A stretch of DNA of 64,000 nt from Pestalotiopsis fici W106-1 (taxonomy: Eukaryota; Ascomycota; Sordariomycetes; Amphisphaeriales; Sporocadaceae): positions 4,903,924-4,967,923 of the forward strand of contig NW_006917092.1 in the NCBI RefSeq assembly GCF_000516985.1, in the 5' to 3' direction. The translations under genes and the position numbers were made by a program. Positions 44,274-56,315 of the stretch are shown piece after piece. Position 1 is the first letter of the stretch, and every line of letters starts with the position of its first letter. Under the pieces are notes generated by a model. The model saw nothing but the letters and a program-made list of their open reading frames with translations, searched no databases and was not told the DNA's origin.

Positions 44274-45401
44274 ATGAATAGCATCGATGGATCGGCGCAT
44301 TACGAGGTCGAGGCCACGGGCCAGACGCCGTCGCTCCTCACCCTAATCATCGACACGAACCCTCGCGCCTGGGCAGCCCTCGAGGACACGATCCCCTTCT
44401 CAAAGGCCATTGCCAATATACTCGTCTTTGTCAATGCGCACCTGGCCTTTGGCAACGACAACCAAGTCGCCATCCTCGCCGCACACTCGCACCGGGCAGT
44501 CTGGCTGTACCCGAAGCCACCCAAGAATGTACGAGGAGGTGGTGGCGGAGACCAAGATGGCGATGTCGAAATGTCGGGCACGATGAATGGACAGCAGAAC
44601 GGCGGGGGCGGCGCCGCCGTGACTTCGGCCAACAAGTATCCCCAGTTCGCCTCCATCGAAGCCTCGATCCTCTCGTCGCTAAGGACGCTCATGGCCGAGA
44701 GCTCATCGACCGATCTCCCGTCCACTACCCTCGTCGCGGGTGCCCTGACCACGTCCTTGGCCTACATCCACAAGACGTCGCTCGCCTATGCGCCGCCCAA
44801 GCAGTCCACCGACCCAGCCAACCCGCTGACAACGGCATCAGCCGTCTCGTCGAATCCGACATTACACGCCCGGATCCTGGTCATATCCGTATCGGACTCT
44901 GACCCGGCGCAGTACATTGCGACCATGAACGCCGTATTCGCCGCCTCGCACGCTCGGATCCCCATCGATACGCTTTCCGTCTCCCCACACGCCTCGCCGA
45001 CTTTTCTCCAGCAGGCCGCCTTCATCACCAACGGCTCCTACCTGTCTTGCGCCTCCAATCCGACCGGCTTGCTCACCTACCTCATGTTTGGCTTCCTCCC
45101 CGACGCCGAAGCACGTACACATTTGGTAATGCCGTCGCAAGATTCGGTCGACTTTCGAGCTGCCTGTTTTTGTCATGGCAAAGTTATTGACAAGGGTTTC
45201 GTGTGTAGTATATGTTTGAGCATTTTTTGTGAAGTACCTGATGGAGCCGAGTGCTTGACATGCGGGTCGAAACTGGCGCTCGGCAAGTTTGGTGCGAAAC
45301 CAGTCGTCGTGCCCCGGAAGAAGAAGAAAAAGAAGAAGATCAACGGTGTCACAGGACGGGAGGAAACGGGAAGTGCAACTGGTACACCAGCTCCAGCATA
45401 G
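44274..45401 (+). CDS. TFB4: TFIIH core subunit Tfb4 (p34)
   Basis: Single exon, ATG at 44274, 375 aa. Residues about 20-270 form the von Willebrand A-like fold of Tfb4/p34 (LLTLIIDTNPRAW, VFVNAHLAF, ILVISVSDSD, IPIDTLSVSP, ASNPTGLLTYL). It is interrupted by a Gly/Asp-rich insert with NGGGG runs. A C-terminal C4 zinc finger follows (CFCHGK, CSICLSIFC, CLTCGSKL), then a lysine run. Tfb4 is a structural subunit of TFIIH in transcription initiation and nucleotide-excision repair, paired with Ssl1/p44. Longer than human p34 because of the insert and tail. Confidence 0.92.
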   Translation: MNSIDGSAHYEVEATGQTPSLLTLIIDTNPRAWAALEDTIPFSKAIANILVFVNAHLAFGNDNQVAILAAHSHRAVWLYPKPPKNVRGGGGGDQDGDVEMSGTMNGQQNGGGGAAVTSANKYPQFASIEASILSSLRTLMAESSSTDLPSTTLVAGALTTSLAYIHKTSLAYAPPKQSTDPANPLTTASAVSSNPTLHARILVISVSDSDPAQYIATMNAVFAASHARIPIDTLSVSPHASPTFLQQAAFITNGSYLSCASNPTGLLTYLMFGFLPDAEARTHLVMPSQDSVDFRAACFCHGKVIDKGFVCSICLSIFCEVPDGAECLTCGSKLALGKFGAKPVVVPRKKKKKKKINGVTGREETGSATGTPAPA

Positions 45402-45882
45402 GGTCTGTTGCTACTGGCCAATTTCTCATGTAAAGGATAAAGCATGATAGATAACATGGCGTTTGGCGTTGGGTTTATCAAATGAACGGCATCTTTTCAC
45501 GATTCAGAGCAATTTCCATATCAAGGCACGATTGAAGCATGTCTTTTGACAACGATCATAGGCAAATGTATCTTGTATTGTGCCTATCTGGTTTTCCCTT
45601 CGTGTCTTCACCTCTGAAACGATACAACGGCAGAAAAGTACTCTTTCTATCCTGGCCTTCCTTGTGTTTGGCCCTGCAAAGTACGCCCAGAGAAGCAGAA
45701 TCTAGGTGGTGAGTCAAAGTCCATGGCGTTGACCAAGGTGGAATCAGAATAAGCACGCCTGAAGGTTGGGTATCATCTAAATAGGCGCGGCCGCGGGCAT
45801 ATGAAAAGGATGAGGAACTCCACGAAGAAGTGGCCATGAACCGACGGTAGTTGGATCAATATGAGAGAGCAACAAAGTTTGC
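45402..45882. other. Convergent 3' spacer between TFB4 and taspase gene
   Basis: No gene or repeat seen. Confidence 0.5.
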
Positions 45883-47903
45883 TCAGCTTGATGCAATCTT
45901 TCTTGATCCTTGCGCAACTCCCATGCTGCCTTCACCCAGTCGGCTCATGACACAATGAGGCTGGCGATCATTACTAGACATGCTAGCCAACGCAAAGCTG
46001 TCTGTGTTATGCGCAAAGAACAAATAATAACCTCTGGAAGTCTGCTTCACGGCCATAGCACCAATGGCACTGGCAGACGGCGTTCGTAGCACACCAGGGT
46101 GCTTCTGGAAATCCTGAACAACAAAGTTCTCCATGAGAATCGTCTCATCCTCTTCGTGAACATCGTTTCCATCGGCTCCCCGTTTTGTCTCATAGTACAG
46201 TCGCTCCGCACACTTCTGAGATGCCTGTGAGATAGCCATGTGTTCACCTGTACCGCTGGTTACAACAGCCACAGTTTTCCAATCTGCCGGCTCGGCCGCC
46301 TTGTTTTTGTCCTTTCTTGTAGTGTCGCGCTCGTTGGCGGGACGGTCTGTCATGTCAGAACGCGGAATCAAGGCTGTTCCAATTCCAACCAATGCAGCGG
46401 GGCCAATGCGACCAATATGTTTCATGCCAATACCGCCCGATGAAGAACCAGCAGCCATATTTCCCCACTGGTCGATTGCAATGGCACCAACTGTATCTGT
46501 AATTTTGTCCTCACCTTTCTCATATATCAACTCTTGATTAGCAGTATCGGAAATCTCCTGATCGGATTTGGGTGAGTGGACCGAGCTAGGTCTATCGCCA
46601 GTCTCCATCTCACTCTTTCCATCTTTGCTCATTCCACGCTTGACTCGGGCCTTTTTTGGAATAGGTGAGCCTGGGTTTGTGCCTCCAGAGTTTGATCTCG
46701 GACTCGTAAGGGATCCGAAGAAACTTAGAGGACTACGATCTGTAGATACCTTGGTCGAGCTTCTGGGGCTAGACGAATTGTGCAAAACGGGTGGCAAGGC
46801 TTTCAGAGCGCTTGGAGTCATCGGCATGATTCTGCTGTCTGATGGTGTGGCCGGTGCAGGGGAATCAGGTTGTCCTTCGTTCCAAGTGCCCGTCGCAATG
46901 GCATTTGTATGGTCTCGCTTTTCATGACCCTTGTGCAAAGTATCATCTGTCGAAGAAGAAACATCAAGTGCAGGAGTTGAGTGGCCAAGAGCGTCTTCAG
47001 CGGATTTCAGTTCCTTGGCCCATCTCTCATAGCGGTCGAATGCATTTCTGGACACGAGCCATTCGTTGGGCACCAGGGGCATCCCATGTTTGACAGCAAA
47101 GTCCTTTGCACCCTCCCCTATAAGGAGATTTGGCGGCACTCTTCGAAGGCTGAGAGCTTTGTGGCTCTCCAGTAGTATCATCTTTGCCAGGCTAATGGGA
47201 TTCTTGATGTCTAATTCTGCATGTCAGTTCAAATACCAGGTCGGAAAACAAGAAGGCCTGCTTACTGGGTGTCGCACCACAAGCGCCACTCCTGCCATAA
47301 TGGTCGACGATGGTCGCGTCGCATTCGACAGTCCCATCAATGGCCAAGTTGCTCCCAAACCCAGCGTTCGTAATTTCTCTATCCTCCAATACCTTGATTG
47401 CTGCCTCAACGCCTTCGACGGCCGAGGCCCCCAACTTGAGTAACTTCATGGCAGCACGGGCCGCACTATCGTGATGTCAGTATTCATTGGCGCTTCACAT
47501 AATCCCCTAAAACGTACTCGCTGCAAGCATCTAGATGTAGTCTCTCATTGGTAGTGCTGTGGTATCCCGCACCCGCATGGATGAATATGGCTGCAACTGC
47601 AGGCTTTGCGTGGATACTGCGTTCATCCGGTCCATCAGACCACCACACGTGACTGCCTGGCTCTCTGTACCAGTCAGGGGTTTCGGCATCATGTGAGAAA
47701 ATGGGATCATCAAGATCTTCGTGAATTATGCGCGTCGGTGAATCGTCAGACATTTCGGAGTTCTCGCCATTAGCAGGTTGTTCGGCTTTTGTGGTATCAT
47801 GCTGGCTTGGTCGTGGCGAGATGGGGTGGTCTTTGCCAAGTTTTCTCTTTCCGAGTGAAGATGTCAGGAAGGGAGAAGACCCATCCTCGCTCAGATGAGA
47901 CAT
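45883..47903 (-). CDS. Taspase-1-like threonine peptidase (asparaginase-2 family)
   Basis: Minus strand, exons 47903..47518, 47465..47266, 47210..45883 (introns 52 and 55 nt); 637 aa. Conserved parts, in order: FIHAGAGYHST, CSDAARAAMKLL, EDREITNAGFGSNL, VECDATIVD, NIKNPISLAKMIL, PPNLLIGEGA. A long low-complexity insert of about 170 residues follows. Then comes the autocleavage site with nucleophile T435 (TDTVGAIAID), and GGIGMKHIGRIGPAALVG. This is the asparaginase_2/taspase layout: the proenzyme cuts itself before the Thr into alpha and beta chains. Human taspase-1 cleaves MLL; the fungal substrate is unknown. The start is chosen as the first ATG in the first exon frame; an upstream exon is possible. 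Confidence 0.85.
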
Positions 47904-49177
47904 CGGATTGTGTCGTGTGTTGGATAAAATGCTCTGTTTGAGATGGGTGACGCGGAAAGAGCTTGCTGGTAACGAGGTAACTATTGCTGCCCGATTTTGA
48001 GAGCTGTTGAGTCTGGGCAATCAAAACGGGCAATCACAAAGATGACAGAGTGAACCTCACCGCAGAGGTTGACGGAATCTTTGGGGGAAAGGCTACGCTT
48101 TGAGGTCTTCTCCGTGGAAATAGAAGTGTAGGGCCGGTGTGTGCTAGTTATCAACTGGAGAAGTAACGCGAACGGCATACGATTTTAGTGTTGGGTGAAG
48201 TCCATGAAAGAACTCAATAGTAATACTTAATAATGTCTGGGAAGGGATTGTCTCTTCCAACGAGGTGGGTATGATCTCTCCTTGGGAGGGATACAGGATA
48301 AGAGGCTGCAGAAAAGGAAAGGATGGAGAAGGAGGCAAGTAGATCATCGCACTCCTGCTTCAAAAAGGAAGAATTATTTGACCAGCTAGTTCCAGACCGA
48401 GTGAGCCCCGGTTACCTTGGACCGCCTTATATCAAGGTAGTTTCCACGTCTTTGAAGGAATGAAATGTGCAGTTGCCAGTTTTTCAGTCCAATGTGTCGG
48501 CTTTGTGGCATCAATCTCTAGGTCCTGTAAAATCGCTACTTCCAACTTATGATATCTGAAGCGCCACTGATATTGCAGACCAAAAACAGTATGACGGGGA
48601 ACGTGAAATAAACGAAACTGTCCAGGTCAACAGCTTGCCACGTCTTGTCGTAGTGCTTCTTGCGAATCGGTCGGGTGTCTAAGAGAATCAAAACGAAAGA
48701 CCTTCACATGGATCACCCACCCATGGATTTAGACAAGCAGGTGCATACCCTTTGACTATATTCAGGTTGCCCATGAAAATGGAGAGTCAAAAACCAAATT
48801 GTGGCTCCCAAGAGGAAAGGAAGCTCCAATTAGCACTAATTTGGTGGGGCTATCCAATTCACCCCACATTCGATCCCGGCAAACCTGGCTCAGAGACCCA
48901 GCGCTGAGGGGCCCCCCGGGTAGCCAGCACCAGCCGCTCCAGCTTACCACACTTGCACCGCCACAGAAGGTCGTCACAGGCACTACCGTACCTACAGCTC
49001 ACCCCCCTATGAGCAGGCAACGTAATTCCACCCATTGAAGGAGACGCCGACAATAGCTGCCCCGCGGATCCAACATTCCCCCAGGTCGACACCGACATCT
49101 ACCTTTCCCCAACACGCCGGAGACGGGCTTATCATACACTCGAATTTCCCTGTCCTCGCGACTGTCATTCTCTCAAG
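47904..49177. other. Divergent promoter space of taspase and ARP3
   Basis: No gene recognised. A minus-strand ATG at 48178 opens a short frame that does not splice in phase to the taspase gene. Confidence 0.45.
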
Positions 49178-50920
49178 ATGGCGAACCAAACGCCGGCCGT
49201 TGTCATGGACAAGTAAGTGCTCACCCCCAAACCCCGCAGTCGCAAGTAGTCCCCCTAGACTAGACGACGGCGGAGCGATGGACTCACGATACTGACCTGA
49301 TTCTGCAGCGGTACGGGCTTCTCGAAGCTTGGTAGGACAATTCCAAATCCCCGGCAATCCGATTGCCACTCCGCGCCGATCGAGAAGCTTACTGGGAATG
49401 TCACATGTTCATAGGTTTCGCCGGTAACGATTCGCCCTCCTTCGTCTTTCCGACCGCGATAGCGACCAAGGGACCCGCCGCTGGTGCTGCTGGTACTGGA
49501 TCTGGTAGACCAGCAGTCGCCAACAAGCCCTCCTTCTTGACTGGAGGCGCTGGAGCTGGTGGCCATCTTTCAGCCAAGCGAGGCACCGAGGACCTGGACT
49601 TCTTCATTGGTGATGAGGCGATCGCAGCTTCAAATGGGCCCGGTGAGCTCCTATACCTGCCGATGCAATGCAGAGCGCAGTTCTGATGGAATTATAGGAT
49701 ATGGCTTGCACTACCCAATTCGACACGGTCAAATAGAAAACTGGGTATGATCAACTAGGAGAAACAACCTCCGAATGCATGTCGGCTGACAAAGAGTCCA
49801 GGACCACATGGAACGCTTCTGGTCAAACTCCATTTTCAAGTATCTCCGAGTCGAGCCTGAAGACCACTACTTTCTTCTCACCGAGCCTGTACGTCTACCA
49901 GTGTATAAGACACGAATGAACCTTCTGGCCCTTGATCCTAGCATCATGAGACTGACCATCAACCACATTAGCCCCTGAACCCTCCTGAGAACCGAGAAAA
50001 CACCGCCGAGATCTTCTTCGAGTCGTTCAATTGCGCCGGTCTCTACATTGCCGTACAAGCTGTTCTCGCACTTGCTGCGTCATGGACGTCCTCCAAGGTG
50101 TCTGATCGTTCTCTCACGGGTACGGTTATCGACTCTGGTGATGGTGTCACCCACGTCATCCCTGTCGCCGAGGGTTACGTCATTGGCTCATCGATCAAGT
50201 CCATCCCAATTGCGGGTCGAGACATTACCTACTTTGTTCAATCGCTGCTCCGAGACAGAGGCGAAGCCGACAGCTCGCTCAAGACTGCCCAAGAAATCAA
50301 GGAGGAGTACTGCTACGTATGCCCGGACATTGTCAAGGAGTTCTCCAAGTTCGATCGCGACCGAAGTCGCTTTGCCAAACACGTTGTCACCCAGCCTGGT
50401 GGCCGTCAAGTCAGCGTGGACGTTGGTTATGAACGTTTCCTGGCTCCTGAAATTTTCTTCAACCCCGAAATTTACTCGTCCGACTTCCTCACACCCCTGC
50501 CCGTTGTGGTTGATGGTGTTATTCAGCAGAGTCCCATTGATGTGCGACGAGGCCTGTACAAGAACATCGTGCTGTCGGGAGGTAGCACCTTGTACAAGGA
50601 CTTTGGCCGTAGGTTACAGAGGGACATCAAGCACCTTGTGGATGCGAGAATCCGCGCCAGTGAAGTGCGCAGCGGTGGCGCCAGGAGTGGTGGCCTTGAA
50701 GTCCAGGTCATCACCCACAAGCGACAACGGCACGGTCCCTGGTTTGGTGGTAGCTTGCTAGGACAGACTCCAGAGTTCCGCTCGTATTGTCACACAAAGG
50801 CCGAGGTATGTCTGTTCAGGTCGATCTTATTGGATCATACTAACTTTCCAATAGTACCAAGAGTATGGCCCTGGAATCGTGAGAAGATTTGCTCTGCTTG
50901 GCGGACCTGGTGGCTCATAG
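49178..50920 (+). CDS. ARP3: Actin-related protein 3 (Arp2/3 complex)
   Basis: Six introns, exons 49178..49212, 49309..49331, 49415..49642, 49698..49744, 49802..49888, 49972..50805, 50855..50920; 439 aa. Every junction restores Arp3 text: [18 protein letters not shown], then [34 protein letters not shown] and [14 protein letters not shown]. Nucleotide-binding loops are present ([30 protein letters not shown]). A Gly/Ala-rich insert follows the first strands ([12 protein letters not shown]), as in fungal Arp3. With Arp2 it forms the pseudo-dimer that nucleates branched actin at endocytic sites. The intron-rich 5' end is typical. Essential housekeeping gene; identity is near certain. Confidence 0.95.
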
Positions 50921-51909
50921 AGCAAACAACCAGGAAATGGTTTAGATTAGACAAGGAGCAAACCACAGACATTGACCAGAATATGGTGGAAGTTGGGCGT
51001 AAGAAAATGAAACCAGATTTTGACCATCCGACGTGGAAAAAACAAGCATTTGATATGTTCATTTTTGTGACTTGCAAAGCATGCGTCGGACGATTTTATA
51101 AGATCTTGGCATCTCAACGTTCATACATGCATGTCGAGTCACTGTACGCTGACCGCTCCGTGAGCAACAACATTGCAAGATTATCCACCACAAACAGGAC
51201 ATCCATGGTGATTTTCTCTGATACCCAAATCCGGGGTAACATGAAAGGAAGGGGTGTTATCTTGGTCGTACATCACTAGTCCTACCCCGCCAAGTCCCTT
51301 GGCCACAACCTCCTGTTTCGTCGTAGAATGTCTGAGCGACGATCCAGGTTAGCACCCAGCAACAATTATTTCAACTTCAATGTATCATTCGCCTGTCGCT
51401 GAAAATGGCGGCAGTCCAAACAGTAAGGATTCGGCCATCTGCTTGGGATTCGTCTAGGTTAAATTTACCGGGCTGCGGCCATATACTCGGCGATATGAAC
51501 TCGGTGATGCATACAAGCTTATGAAATAATATTGGCGCCTGCATGAGCAAGAGTTCAACTGTGGGGGCTGAATCTTCGTATCGATCATCTGGCACGAAAT
51601 AAGAATGTTGGTATAGGCTTGATTTGACCCATCAGACAGGTCCAGCAAACTTTATTTGTTGCCTGACCAAACGACTGTGCTTGCTTTTCATATGATATCT
51701 TGAATCTCCAACTTGCAACCAAAGTTGCCCCACGGACCCTGGTGACTGGTCATACGAGTCTCGTTTCAGCCTTGCAACGGGGTACGAGGTAACAGTCAAA
51801 TTTATATATGTCCCCATCTTGGGACCTGATACCTTTTGTTCTGGTCTGAGTGACAGCCTGATTGAAGTATCCCAAGGGAAATGCAAAAAAGAGGCGACGA
51901 CAGTCGACC
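50921..51909. other. Intergenic between ARP3 and F-box gene
   Basis: The ARP3 3' region and F-box promoter; no other gene seen. Confidence 0.5.
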
Positions 51910-53573
51910 ATGGACTTTAGGGAACCACTCAAGAGCCCTCTGCTCAAGAGCAGGCCGGGCTCCTCTAGAAAACGCGAATCGTTCAAGGAAAAGAATAACA
52001 TTGTCATAAGAAAATCCTGGGACAATGACACGGGGCTCAACACCATTACGCCCACCAGCGGCCTCGACCTGCTGATCCGTCATGCGCTCGCGCGGAGCAA
52101 CACGCCGGCCTACTTTGACGAGCACGGCAACCCGGTGCTGCCGCCGGCCTCGCCGCTGCGGCGGTCCATGCAGCCGCTCGAGAATATCGCGGACCGGATG
52201 CGGCAGAAGCGCAAGTCGTGGTACGATGGACAAGACGAAGACGACGAGGACGGCGGCGAGCAAGGCAAGGGAGTCGTCCCGTCTCGGCTGCTGGCCTTGC
52301 CCACGGAGCTCCAGTTTCTCGTCATCTCGCACCTCGAGCTGAGCGATCTCGAGAGGCTCCGGCGGACCTGTCAATACTACCGCTTCCTGCTGAGCCCCGA
52401 ATATGTCCGGGCACTTTTTGGAGGCAGGCGCAAGCTCGCGTGGCATATGACGGGGCATTGCCAGGAGTGTCTCGAGTCACCGGGCCGCGACAAGCTGATT
52501 CTCCAGATTGCACCACCGCCAAGAGCGAGCAACAATAACAGAGACACCACCAACACCATCATCAACGACAACAACATCACCATCAACGATAACAACAGCA
52601 TCATGGACGACAACAACATCATCGACGATAATGACGGCAATCTTCGTCCTCCTATTTCACGTCGGGAAATCTACCTCCCCAGCAGTAAATGCTTCACCTG
52701 CAGCGTACGCGACCGCGATCTAAAGATTGGCGTCCAGTACCAGCTGGCCGACGGCGAAGGGCTCGGCGCCTGGGCCTGCCGCTGGTGCGGGTGGCCGGTC
52801 GCGTTCCCCTCGAGCAGATACCAGTTTCACATTGCCTGCTACGACCGGTATTATAAGGTCCTGTGGAGGTTCATGTACCTGGGCTTTGCGCAGCTGACCG
52901 TGGGCATTGTGGCGGCGGCCTTGAGTCTGGTCTACTTTCGACGGGAGCTTGTCGTATTTGTTCCGACTGTGGTGAGTCGTTTTTCTTTTCCCTATTCCTC
53001 TTCCTTTACTATCGAGGTATCCCCAATTCGTCTCTCCTCCCCTTGAAATCAGTCTTCTTGGACTTTTTCCGTTTCGCCTTCTTACAACCTTGGTATCAAA
53101 CGCAGATCAACTTCGTCTTGCTCTGGATTTGCTTGACATTTCTCGTGTTCAGAGGCAATCGCATTAGGACATACCACTGGGTCGGCATCCTTGAATTGAT
53201 TATAATGTCCTTGTGGATTCCGCCCATATACACCGTATCTCAAGACTTGAAGAGGAATACTAGCGGGAAAACCTTTGCGAGTTCCATTGCCGTTTTGACC
53301 TTTGCTGCTATTAACATGTAAGTATTCGAGCGACGATACTCTTGCACTACTGGATGCCTGACTGAGACTGGTCCTAACTCTTGGCATTGTAGGCTATTTA
53401 GGTTGTTGAATGTCATCGGCAACGTCTTCTTGATGCTCCACTACGACATGACCAGGCATTATGTACCAGAAATGACCATCAAAGATCGACTGCTGAATTT
53501 CATCATGACGGGTTTGATCTTTTGGACGTATCCGCAGTCTGTGGAGCAGAGATACCCGCCGCATTTTCACTAA
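51910..53573 (+). CDS. F-box multi-pass membrane protein
   Basis: ATG at 51910. Proposed exons 51910..52975, 53053..53317 and 53393..53573; 503 aa. The F-box lies at about residues 120-160 (LLALPTELQFLVISHLELSD). A Cys-rich region follows (GHCQECLES, KCFTCSVRD, WACRWCGWP), with an Asn/Asp repeat insert between. The C-terminal half has several hydrophobic helices (QLTVGIVAAALSLVYF, INFVLLWICLTFLVF, WVGILELIIMSLWIP). F-box proteins recruit substrates to SCF ubiquitin ligases; the membrane part suggests an endomembrane substrate. The first junction is uncertain: the best donor (GTGAGT at 52972) leaves the wrong phase, and only the weak GTCGTT at 52976 restores frame. Confidence 0.68.
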
Positions 53574-53801
53574 TGTCTGTCCGACCATGTTAGGTAAAGC
53601 ATTATCAGGTCTATGAAAACCAACTATATTCCTTTGCTTGCTTGTTTGCTACGGGTATCGAACTTTCTTTCTACAAGTGACACCGTCCCTCCAAATGATT
53701 ATTAGTTTGCGCCGAGAGATGCAGTTTCCACCCAATTATATATAGCCGTCGTCAAGATCATAACAATAATACATTTTCTTTGGATACAACATCAACTACT
53801 A
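53574..53801. other. Convergent 3' spacer
   Basis: Short AT-rich convergent spacer, no feature. Confidence 0.5.
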
Positions 53802-56315
53802 TTAATGTTGCATCCCCCCTTGGCCGTGGCCATACTCGTTGCTCAGTAGCATAGCTGCAATGTCATTCCATTGACCTTCCCTCCAGCCCCAGGATGGATC
53901 CGGGTACCCATAGTTACCCGAGTAATCAGGCGTGAACTGGATACCAGCTGGGCCTTGTGACATGTACATGCCCGGCAGGCCATGTTGCTGTTCTGGCATG
54001 ATTTGGCTCATGTCTGGCATGTTTTGCGGATGCTGAGGTGGTATCGGCTGGCCATAGGCTGGATGATTCGACGGCTCCGGTTGAGGTTGCTGGGCATGTT
54101 GTGCGGGAGGCACGTTTCCAGGTTGAATGTTCCCACCAGAGAAATTGCGGCTCATGACATTAAGATCCTGTATCACAACAGCGTACCGCCGTGTCGTGCC
54201 CGGTACAAGAGGATTCTCCAGGATCTTGGCAGAGAAGTCGGAGCAATTGGCCAGCAGTGCCCTGGAGGTTATGGACCAACGGGGAATATACGACGAGGAG
54301 AGAGCATGTTGCCTTGCTTCACAAATGATGTTGAGAACCAACACCAGCGCGGCCTGGTATAGAAAGTAGAAATCCCACCACGTTACCGTGTCGAAACAGC
54401 CGATACTGTCCAGTCTCAATAAAATTCGTATCGATTCTTGTGCGGCTTCGGTACACACATCCGACAGGGTTGTCGTGCCAGCCTGCGATAGAGGCGGGCT
54501 GGCTGTTGGTTCGGGAGAAAAGATGCGGCTGGCGGCACCGAGCATGGCATTCCTCGACAGTACGCAAAGGACGTGGTGGTACTGAACGTGAAGTAGCAGT
54601 ATGGATCTTTGGGATGAAGGCTGCTGCCCGTTTACTGCTTCCAAGCATAAGTGCCTTGGTAAACTCTCTTTCCATCGCCGGAGATCTCGGATTAGTGCGG
54701 CAGCCGGAGACAACGGGCCGCTGTAAGACTCGTCGGCCACCTCACTCGTGTTGTTTATGCTTCTTACGACGCGGCAGGCTTGAGATAGCAGTACCAGGAG
54801 GCGGTTTGAATAAGCCATGCTATCTGATGATCCCATATCAAGAATGGCTTGCCGGGGGTTTCCTGCCGAGCACGCGGCATCGTCGATAGCGCTGGGCCGA
54901 TCGAGAGACGCGGCCTGCATGAGTTCAAACTGATACAGTGTCCACCAAACACGTTTCCGCAACTCTCTTGCTAGAGGTGTGTGTAGAGGTGCCTTGGCCT
55001 CTCGGTGAAGACCGACGGCGATGGCTATTCTGACGGCCGTTCCAGTCAATGTCCAGCTCGAATCCTTGTGGTTGGTGTTGTTGAGGTGCAGAGCAGCTAA
55101 CAGCAAGGCCTGCACTGCCGACACACTCGAGGTGAATACGACACTCGGCAGCAAAGCTTGCACCTTTCTCCACCATCGATCCTCAGCAGCCTGGCCCTGT
55201 TTCAGAGAGAATGAGTCGATGGGCGCAATCCGCCGAGCGAGAATCAAAACACATAGCAAGCTACAGATCCATGTCGGGTCGGCATCGGTCGTCAAAGAAG
55301 CGGGGTCCGAGCAAAACCGTTCGTATTCCTCGCGGAAGGATGCCTCGTGAAGCACTGGAAAATCAGCGTGTATTTGGTCGAAAAAGGCCGCGATCAATGT
55401 ATCTGGGACGGGTCCGTCAAATACATCGTGCATGGTCGATGCAGGGGATGCCGTCGTCGCGGTTCCCGCCGTAAGATTGTTCTTCTCCACCACTGGCGAA
55501 GACACGGAGGCAATAGTCATTGGACTCTTTCCCGAGCTCATCTCCCTGCTCAGGTCGCTCACTTCGCCGACCCAGGCCTTTTCTGTTGGATTTCTTCCAA
55601 ACAAGAAAAACTGCCCCTGTTGATCTTGAGGCTGACCGCCGGCGATGGCGAACAGGGATCGGATCCTAATCTGGAAGACATAACTGCTCGCTGGGCCAAT
55701 GTACTGTGTTTGACCTTGTTGATCGCGTAATACGGGGACGTCCTCTTGCTGGCTCTGGGATGTTTGGTCGATGCTCTCTTCCGAGTCCAGTGGTAACGGC
55801 GATTCTTCCGGCGGTGGCAAAGGGATCCCAAGAGATGCTCCAAGGGCACGCATCCCCTCGATGCTCGACGTGTCTGCTTCCGGCACCAAGCCCTTGATCA
55901 GACTCTCAAGCAGACTGATGCGCGTGCCCAATCCCTCAGCCGAGGCGTAGATGCGCTTCTTGCGCAGCTGCGTCGTTACGCACTCAAAGCCATGGGTCTG
56001 ACAGTACCGACATGGTGCATGCTCGACGCCTTCAGGTGCCTCTGGCGGTCGGTGGCATTTCTGCTTTCGCGACTTGCATCTAGCACGTCATGTAAGTATA
56101 GGTTCGTCTCACAGGATTGCCGCGCGAGCCAAACTTTGCAGAATGGATAAGTAATAAAAACGACAAGTATGAACGAATGTGAAAAACAACCGGGCAGCAA
56201 GAATGAAAAAAAGCAATATTCTTTGTCTTTGTGATTCCCACCATGTTCGGGCTTACTTGTCACAACTGATCTCAGTGCGCTTACGCCTCTCGGGCGGTAC
56301 ACGACGGCTGGGCAT
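53802..56315 (-). CDS. Zn2Cys6 transcription factor with fungal-specific domain
   Basis: Minus strand, exons 56315..56257 and 56079..53802 separated by a 177-nt intron; 778 aa. The splice falls inside the zinc cluster and completes C18, C21, C28, C43, C46 and C53. The third spacing is 14 residues, longer than usual. A coiled segment (LGTRISLLESLIKGLV) follows. The fungal-specific regulator domain begins near residue 220 (LIAAFFDQIHADFPVLHEASF) with the usual ARELRKRVWWTLYQFEL block. The C-terminus is Gln/Pro-rich. The family resembles XlnR/Rds2-like catabolic regulators in general shape only. It is the regulator nearest to the catabolic genes at 58.5-63 kb, 2.2 kb away. Confidence 0.88.
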
